From positions 1 to 12,056 of the forward strand of contig DCGY01000096.1 of assembly GCA_002314715.1 (NCBI GenBank): a stretch of 12,056 bases of DNA. The letters run 5' to 3'. The DNA comes from Lachnospiraceae bacterium UBA1766 (lineage in GTDB: Bacteria; Bacillota; Clostridia; Lachnospirales; Lachnospiraceae). A program made the translations under genes and the position numbers. Each line of letters begins with the position of its first letter. The stretch's first letter is position 1. Below the pieces are notes generated by a model. It saw only the letters and a program-made list of their open reading frames with translations. It made no database searches and was not told the origin of the DNA. Positions 7,462-12,056 of this stretch are shown here, in pieces.

Positions 7462-7512
7462 AGTAGTATTGAAAACTACATAAAGAAATCTAAATAACCT
7501 TTTTGTGTGTTG

Positions 7513-7541
7513 TTTACATAAAGTTTTTGTTGTGCTATACT
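7513..7541 (+). promoter_or_regulatory. Promoter of the DegV-family gene with extended -10
   Basis: TTTACA (7513-7518) and TATACT (7536-7541) are 17 bases apart, each five of six matches to consensus. TG at 7533-7534, one base before the -10 box, makes it an extended -10. Transcription would start near 7548, giving a leader of about 65 bases. No clear structure was seen in that leader. Confidence 0.75.
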
Positions 7542-7612
7542 ACAAAACGTGATATGCTAATAAAAAGTTGACAAGCTTAGGACTAGAAATTTAGTAAAGT
7601 GAGAGTATAGAT

Positions 7613-8515
7613 ATGAGTGATAAGTATCAGATTATTTCAGATGGATCCTGTGATTTGGATCCCGAATGGGCAAAAGAGCATAATGTGGATGTAGTTCCTT
7701 TTTATGTTTCTTTTGATTCACAGAATTATCAGAAAGAAATGGTGGAGCTTGGTGTGCGTGAGTTTTATCAGAGAATGGTGGATAACCCTAAGGTTTACCC
7801 CAAGTCTTCCATGCCTTCCGTACAGGATTTTGTAGATCATTTTACCCCTTACGCAGAAGCCAAGACGCCTATCATCTGTATTTGTATTACGACCAAATTC
7901 AGCGGCTCCATGCAGTCTGCGGTAAATGCCCGTGAGATGATTTTGGAGGATTATCCGGATGCGCAGATTACGGTAATCGATTCCACTATCAATACAGTTC
8001 TTCAGGGTCTTTACGTTATGGAGGCGGTTCGACTTCGTGATACCGGAGCCGGTTATGAAGAATCCGTAAAGCGTTTGGAAGAAATTAAATCTACCGGTCG
8101 TATTTTCTTTACGGTAGGAGATATGGAGTATTTAAGTCATGGCGGACGTATCGGAAAGGTGGCAGGTGTAGCCGGTTCCATTCTCGGTATTCGTCCCGTT
8201 ATTACATTGAAGCAGGGTGAGATTTTCCCTTCCGGAATCGGTCGCAGCAGAAAGTCTACCGTAAGCAAGGCGGCAGATTTGCTGTTGAATTATCTGAAAG
8301 AAACCCAGGGCGATTTCAAGCGATTCAGCATTGATATCGGCTATGGATATGATAAGGCGGAAGCAGAGGCTTTCCGCGACAGCCTGTTGGATACTCTTCA
8401 CAAAAACGGATATGAAATTGATGATATCTTATTGCTGCAGATTGGTGCAACCATCAGCGTTCATACCGGTCCTTATCCTTTGGGAATCAGTATTATAGAG
8501 AAGAGCGTATATTAA
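7613..8515 (+). CDS. DegV-family (FakB-like) fatty-acid-binding protein
   Basis: Cytosolic lipid carrier of the DegV family, 300 residues. Family members bind a single fatty acid, and FakB proteins present it to the kinase FakA for phosphorylation. Family landmarks are in order: N-terminal YQIISDGSCDL (5-15), the KSSMPS segment (64-69), TTKFSGSMQSA (93-103), IDSTINT (122-128), the MEYLSHGGRIGK block (171-182) and the C-terminal VHTGPYPLGI (283-292). Length is normal. No FakA or acyl-phosphate gene is in the window, so a role in phospholipid synthesis is family inference. The upstream Shine-Dalgarno is weak (AGTGAGAG around 7598-7605), but the promoter is strong and a terminator follows, so it is a single-gene unit. 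Confidence 0.92.
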   Translation: MSDKYQIISDGSCDLDPEWAKEHNVDVVPFYVSFDSQNYQKEMVELGVREFYQRMVDNPKVYPKSSMPSVQDFVDHFTPYAEAKTPIICICITTKFSGSMQSAVNAREMILEDYPDAQITVIDSTINTVLQGLYVMEAVRLRDTGAGYEESVKRLEEIKSTGRIFFTVGDMEYLSHGGRIGKVAGVAGSILGIRPVITLKQGEIFPSGIGRSRKSTVSKAADLLLNYLKETQGDFKRFSIDIGYGYDKAEAEAFRDSLLDTLHKNGYEIDDILLLQIGATISVHTGPYPLGISIIEKSVY

Positions 8516-8527
8516 TTTTGAGAGGAC

Positions 8528-8560
8528 AGACCTTTCCGAAAATCGGGAAGGTCTTTTTTT
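8528..8560 (+). terminator. Intrinsic terminator after the DegV-family gene
   Basis: AGACCTTTCCG (8528-8538) pairs with CGGGAAGGTCT (8544-8554) as an 11-bp stem with one T-G pair and an AAAAT loop. A run of seven T residues (8554-8560) follows, the first of them paired. Confidence 0.92.
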
Positions 8561-8581
8561 GCGCTTTTCTTACCATTTCTT

Positions 8582-8610
8582 TTTACTTTTTGACGGTTTC
8601 GCGATATAAT
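8582..8610 (+). promoter_or_regulatory. Promoter of the DHH, zinc-ribbon and vWA gene cluster
   Basis: A perfect -10 box TATAAT (8605-8610) is preceded, at a 17-base spacing, by TTTACT (8582-8587), a four of six match. Predicted start near 8617 leaves about 50 bases of leader before ATG 8668. It comes directly after a strong terminator and is the only good promoter seen for the last three genes. Confidence 0.65.
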
Positions 8611-8667
8611 GCTATTAAGTGGAAGGATAGGGTTGTGCCACAAATAAGATGGAATGTGAGAGGGCTT

Positions 8668-10194
8668 ATGAATTTATCGGAATTACTGAAGTTTGACAGA
8701 ATCATTATTCAGGGACATGACAATCCGGATCCGGATGCCATTGCCTCCGGTTTTGGGTTGTATTCTTTTTTCCAGGCAAATCAGAAGGAGGTACACTTGG
8801 TTTACGGTGGAAGAGACCGAATCCAGAAGTCCAACAATAAGCTGATGATTGCCGCACTTCAAATCCCTGTGGAGTTTTATGAGGATTACAAAAATGAGAA
8901 TGCTCCCCTTGGCAAAAACGATCTGTTAATCACGGTGGATTGTCAGTACGGGGAAAGTAACGTGACACACATTGATACGGAGAATTTCGTGATTATCGAT
9001 CATCACCAGATTAGCCCGGCATTGTCATATGACCCGAGCCGTATGAACATTCGTCCGGAGCTTGGAAGCTGTTCTACTCATGTGTGGAATCTTTTAAAAG
9101 AATGCGGCTATTCGGTGGAGGGAAATCTCCGGTTATCCACGGCGCTTTATTACGGTTTGTCCACGGATACCAATGACTTTGCAGAGCTTAGTTATCCTTT
9201 GGACAAGGATATGAAGGATGATTTGGAATTTGATAAGATGCTGCTTGTTCAGCTGAATAATTCCAAAATCAGTTTGGAAGAGCTGGAAATTGCCGGTGTA
9301 GCTTTGATTAAATATGTATACAACGCGGATTATCGCTATGCCTTAATCCATGCAAAACCCTGCGACCCGAATGTGTTGGGATATATTATTGATTTGGTGC
9401 TTCAGGTGGATGTAATCGATACCTGTGTGGTTTTCAATACCAAGGAGGACGGATTTAAGTTTTCGGTTCGAAGCTGTATCAAGGACGTTCGTGCCAACGA
9501 GCTGGCCGCCTATATAGCTGAGGGAATCGGTGGCGGTGGCGGTCATGCGGAAAAGGCCGGTGGATTTATCAGCCGTTCCAAATATGAAGAAAAACACGAG
9601 GCCATGGATATCGATACCTATATGGCTGTTCGGATGAATTCCTATTTCGCTTCCGGTGAAATCATTCACTGCGGAGAGTACGAGATGGATATGACAGACA
9701 TGAAGCTCTATCAGAAAAAGAGCATTATTGTAGGATATGTGGACCCTCTTGAGGTGGTGGAAAAGGATTCCGAGATTCAGATTCGTACGCTGGAGGGAGA
9801 TGTTTCCATGAAGGCTACCGACGATTTTTATATTATGATTGGTGTTTTGGGAGAGGTATACCCTATCAAGAAAGCACGCTTTGCCAATGATTACGAGAAG
9901 GTGGGAGATACTTATTCGGTACATGCAGAATATTTACCCAGTCTTCGCTGTAAGACCACCGGTGAAAGCATTCCGGATTTGACCAAATATGCCAAGTCCT
10001 GCAGAGCCTGCAGCAAGTCTCAGATTATGGCAAAGGAAAACGATCATATCCTGAAGATTTACACCATGTGGGATCAGCAGAATTACTATCTGGGTATGCC
10101 CGGTGATGCGGTTGCCTGCAAAGCAAATGATCCAAAGGATATATACATTATTCGGGGAGATGTATTCCGGATGACCTACGAGGAAGTGCAATAA
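8668..10194 (+). CDS. DHH/DHHA1-family phosphoesterase with a long C-terminal extension
   Basis: Predicted manganese-dependent phosphoesterase of the DHH superfamily (RecJ/NrnA/GdpP relatives), 508 residues, no signal or membrane segment. Motif I is HDNPDPDAIAS (17-27), motif II has Asp91 in ITVDCQ, motif III is DHH (111-113), motif IV is STDTNDF (165-171), and the DHHA1 substrate motif is GGGGGHAEKAGG (288-299). All metal ligands look intact. NrnA-type proteins, which degrade very short RNA or cyclic-dinucleotide products, end at about 320 residues. This one carries some 180 more (about 330-508) that I do not recognise, with Cys428, Cys445 and Cys448. There is no PAS, GGDEF or CBS domain, so it is not standard GdpP. 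The start at 8668 is chosen because the open frame upstream to TTG 8518 crosses the terminator and promoter. Substrate unknown. The next gene follows after 30 bases. Confidence 0.85.
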   Translation: MNLSELLKFDRIIIQGHDNPDPDAIASGFGLYSFFQANQKEVHLVYGGRDRIQKSNNKLMIAALQIPVEFYEDYKNENAPLGKNDLLITVDCQYGESNVTHIDTENFVIIDHHQISPALSYDPSRMNIRPELGSCSTHVWNLLKECGYSVEGNLRLSTALYYGLSTDTNDFAELSYPLDKDMKDDLEFDKMLLVQLNNSKISLEELEIAGVALIKYVYNADYRYALIHAKPCDPNVLGYIIDLVLQVDVIDTCVVFNTKEDGFKFSVRSCIKDVRANELAAYIAEGIGGGGGHAEKAGGFISRSKYEEKHEAMDIDTYMAVRMNSYFASGEIIHCGEYEMDMTDMKLYQKKSIIVGYVDPLEVVEKDSEIQIRTLEGDVSMKATDDFYIMIGVLGEVYPIKKARFANDYEKVGDTYSVHAEYLPSLRCKTTGESIPDLTKYAKSCRACSKSQIMAKENDHILKIYTMWDQQNYYLGMPGDAVACKANDPKDIYIIRGDVFRMTYEEVQ

Positions 10195-10224
10195 AGAAAA
10201 CTCGTTTGAGGAGAGAATCGTTAT

Positions 10225-11148
10225 ATGATAGTTTACAAATGTAAAAATTGTTCCGGAGAAATGTCCATTGACAGAAGCGGTTCGCTTGTGTGTGAGTATT
10301 GCGGAAGCAAGACGAATTTTTCGGACAGAGAACTGGAACAGTATAAAGAGTTTCGCGGACAAATGTTGAATTATCTTCGAAATTTACATGACACAAGCGA
10401 GGGAAATGCTTCCCTGGATGCACTGTGGAATCATGCGGAGGAAACGCAGTTTCGAACCACAGAAGGAGCGGACATTCATGTGCGGTATCTGTATATGGCA
10501 CAGGACGGACCGGCGACCATGTATGTAACGAGAAATGCGGTTTTATATTACTTTGAAAAAGAGCATGCCTTTCAGGCCGAAAAGATGAAACAGGGCCTGG
10601 ATATGCTGGAATTTCCGGCAGCGGATATAAAGGGGCTGGATCGATGCTTTCCTAAATTGACGGGAGATTTTGACTTGCAGGAGGGTGGCAGACTGCTGGC
10701 ATTTTCCAGAGAAGAAACGGTATTTCCACTGGCTGTTTACGGAGCACTTTCCTATGTGCACGTGGCATGGGTGGTATCCCGACTGGAAAACATTTGCTGT
10801 ACCCTGGAGTACAGTGGTCTGGTTCAAGGTGGCATCAATGTGGAATCCGTGTTTATCAATTCAGAAACCCATGAGGCAATTTTGTACGGAGGCTGGTGGG
10901 ACTGCAGGAAAAAAACAGCAATCGATCAGACGATGGGAAACAAGGACCTTACAGATTTTCGCAGAACCTGTGAGAAGGCACTGGGACAAGGCGGAGGAGA
11001 TGCGCCCAAGGGTATGTTAGACTTTCTTCATAAGAAGCCCATGGGAGTGGCATATGATGATTTCCAGGTATGGGACCAGGTTATCGAAAAGGACCTGGGC
11101 GGTCGACATTTTCATAAAATGAATGCCAACGATGGTATGAAAATATAA
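10225..11148 (+). CDS. Zinc-ribbon protein with a degenerate protein-kinase-like body
   Basis: Function not established; 307 residues, no signal or membrane segment. The N-terminus is a compact Cys4 zinc ribbon: Cys6-x2-Cys9 and Cys23-x2-Cys26 (CKNC, CEYC). A charged helical linker follows (about 33-75). The rest resembles a protein kinase: a strand-rich part (about 85-112), the helix VHVAWVVSRLENICCTLEYSG (178-198), then LVQGGINVESVFIN (199-212), which aligns by eye with the catalytic loop consensus HxDxKxxN, and ILYGGWW (219-225) where DFG would be. The catalytic Asp, Asn and DFG Asp are replaced by Gly203, Ser208 and a Gly, and no clear ATP-binding Lys is visible, so a pseudokinase or scaffold is more likely than an active kinase. 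The Shine-Dalgarno GGAG (10210-10213) is 11 bases upstream. It sits 19 bases before the vWA gene, suggesting joint action. Confidence 0.7.
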   Translation: MIVYKCKNCSGEMSIDRSGSLVCEYCGSKTNFSDRELEQYKEFRGQMLNYLRNLHDTSEGNASLDALWNHAEETQFRTTEGADIHVRYLYMAQDGPATMYVTRNAVLYYFEKEHAFQAEKMKQGLDMLEFPAADIKGLDRCFPKLTGDFDLQEGGRLLAFSREETVFPLAVYGALSYVHVAWVVSRLENICCTLEYSGLVQGGINVESVFINSETHEAILYGGWWDCRKKTAIDQTMGNKDLTDFRRTCEKALGQGGGDAPKGMLDFLHKKPMGVAYDDFQVWDQVIEKDLGGRHFHKMNANDGMKI

Positions 11149-11167
11149 TTATAAAGGAGATTGAGAA

Positions 11168-12056
11168 ATGGGTTATGGCAGTTACAATGCTTCCGATTGG
11201 AGCAAATTAAAACGGAGTAAAAATATTTCAGCGAATTCGTCTGCTTCGGAGATTTTCGTTCATACACAGACGAATCCAAAGTTTGATCCCAAGTTTATTG
11301 ACAAGCGTGAAGCAAGAGATTCACAGGACCATCCGAATTCCACACCCATCATTTTGGGATTGGATGTAACCGGTTCTATGGGGTATTTGTCTGAGCAGAT
11401 TGCCAAGGAATCTTTGAATGAGACAATGTTAAAGTTGTATTCTTCCCAGGATGTGGAAGACCCTGCATTATTGTTTGCCGCTTATGGTGACGACGGAGAC
11501 GATGGTGTGTTACAGGTAACACAGTTCGAATCGGACATTCGTGTAGCAGAGCAGCTTTTGGATTTGTGGCTGGTAAACAGAGGAAGCGGTTATGTAGTCC
11601 CTTATCTTTTGTGGTATTTTGCCGGCAAACATACCAAGCTGGATGCATTTGATAAGCACAAGAAAAAAGGTTTTTTGATTACCATCGGAGATGATGCGGA
11701 TATTCGTTTGAACGGTGCAGCCTCCGAAATTCAGAGAGTGTTTGGGGAAACGGCGGATGTTTCCACAAAGGATTGTCTGAATCTGGCAAAAGAAAAATTT
11801 GAGGTAATGCATATTTTCATCGGTAATCCGGAAAAAGAGGCGCCGGAATTTGTGAAGTTGCTTCCCGGTAGATATATGACCGTGACAAAGGAGGATTTGA
11901 CCTTCCTTCCGGAGATCATTATTTCCGCAATGCTGATGGTAGGCGGAACACCTTTGGAAAAGATTCTGCCCAAGTGGACGGAACTTGCAAAACCGGTAGT
12001 TCAAAGAGCAGTATCCAAGTTGACGGTGGGTAGCGAGAAGAAGGGATTTTTCTTTT
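11168..12056 (+). CDS. vWA-domain protein, C-terminus outside the window
   Basis: Open from ATG 11168 to the window edge with no stop: 296 residues visible, partial. AAAGGAGA (11153-11160) seven bases upstream is a strong ribosome site. After an N-terminal segment of about 58 residues (starting MGYGSYNASDW), a von Willebrand A Rossmann-like domain begins at TPIILGLDVTGSMGYL. Asp66-x-Thr68-x-Ser70 forms a MIDAS-type site, a variant of DxSxS, and ITIGDDADI (171-179) supplies the later acidic ligand position. Metal-dependent partner binding, rather than catalysis, is expected. Asp-rich YGDDGDDG (106-113) lies in a surface loop. No signal peptide or membrane segment, so cytosolic. Clustering with a zinc-ribbon kinase-like protein recalls TerY-type vWA proteins, but no TerD, PP2C or other Ter gene is visible here. 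Confidence 0.85.
   Translation, partial: MGYGSYNASDWSKLKRSKNISANSSASEIFVHTQTNPKFDPKFIDKREARDSQDHPNSTPIILGLDVTGSMGYLSEQIAKESLNETMLKLYSSQDVEDPALLFAAYGDDGDDGVLQVTQFESDIRVAEQLLDLWLVNRGSGYVVPYLLWYFAGKHTKLDAFDKHKKKGFLITIGDDADIRLNGAASEIQRVFGETADVSTKDCLNLAKEKFEVMHIFIGNPEKEAPEFVKLLPGRYMTVTKEDLTFLPEIIISAMLMVGGTPLEKILPKWTELAKPVVQRAVSKLTVGSEKKGFFF

Noticed and set aside
7463..7479. Hairpin GTAGT/ACTAC just after the dipeptidase stop, as a terminator
   Set aside because: Only a 5-bp AT-rich stem with no following T run.
7568..7600. Second promoter starting with a perfect TTGACA at 7568 upstream of the DegV gene
   Set aside because: No acceptable -10 box at 16-18 bases; the best hexamers match three of six or are 21 bases away. 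The promoter at 7513-7541 is far better.
8590..8610. TTGACG at 8590-8595 as the -35 partner of TATAAT at 8605
   Set aside because: The spacer would be only nine bases; TTTACT at 8582 gives a 17-base spacer.
8518..8667. In-frame extension of the DHH protein to TTG 8518
   Set aside because: The stretch contains the DegV terminator and the promoter for this gene, and the DHH domain begins normally at the ATG at 8668.
9343..9924. Minus-strand open frame of 193 codons
   Set aside because: It is antisense to the well-supported DHH gene and has no recognisable domain.
11510..12004. Minus-strand open frame of 164 codons
   Set aside because: It lies opposite the vWA gene, has low-complexity, non-family-like composition and lacks a ribosome site; it is a shadow of the coding strand.

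Overview
The window looks like chromosome from a low-to-moderate GC, Gram-positive clostridial bacterium, most likely a member of the Lachnospiraceae. This is inferred from strong AGGAGG-type ribosome sites, short intergenic gaps, U-tract terminators, codon use and the gene families present. No rRNA, tRNA or CRISPR array was seen, and there is no gene-free stretch longer than about 155 bases. Every gene visible in the window reads left to right.

Positions 1-25 resemble the outer end of an IS3-family (IS150-group) insertion sequence, so an IS may lie just upstream. After it comes a promoter (53-81) with a perfect inverted repeat at the predicted transcript start. It drives a four-gene ABC importer operon of the peptide/nickel/opine class: a lipoprotein binding protein (137-1654), two permeases (1674-2612, 2624-3415) and one ATPase carrying both nucleotide-binding domains (3448-4986). 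The operon ends in a terminator whose loop holds most of the last stop codon.

Next is a monocistronic uracil/xanthine permease gene of the NCS2 family (5095-6417) with its own promoter and terminator. The terminator's U tract touches the ribosome site of a cytosolic M19 dipeptidase (6499-7461). A DegV-family fatty-acid-binding protein (7613-8515) follows, with a good extended -10 promoter and a strong terminator.

A further promoter (8582-8610) starts the last transcription unit. It holds a DHH/DHHA1 phosphoesterase with an unassigned C-terminal extension of about 180 residues (8668-10194), a zinc-ribbon protein whose body looks like a degenerate protein kinase (10225-11148), and a von Willebrand A domain protein with a MIDAS-type metal site that runs to the window edge (11168-12056).

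The first part of the window is nutrient uptake: peptide-like solutes, nucleobases and dipeptide hydrolysis. The last three genes are the least understood. A Cys4 zinc ribbon plus kinase-like protein next to a vWA protein recalls the kinase-vWA pairs of Ter-type (TerY) gene clusters, but here the kinase-like partner lacks recognisable catalytic residues. That pair, possibly with the DHH protein, is the best candidate for an undescribed system.
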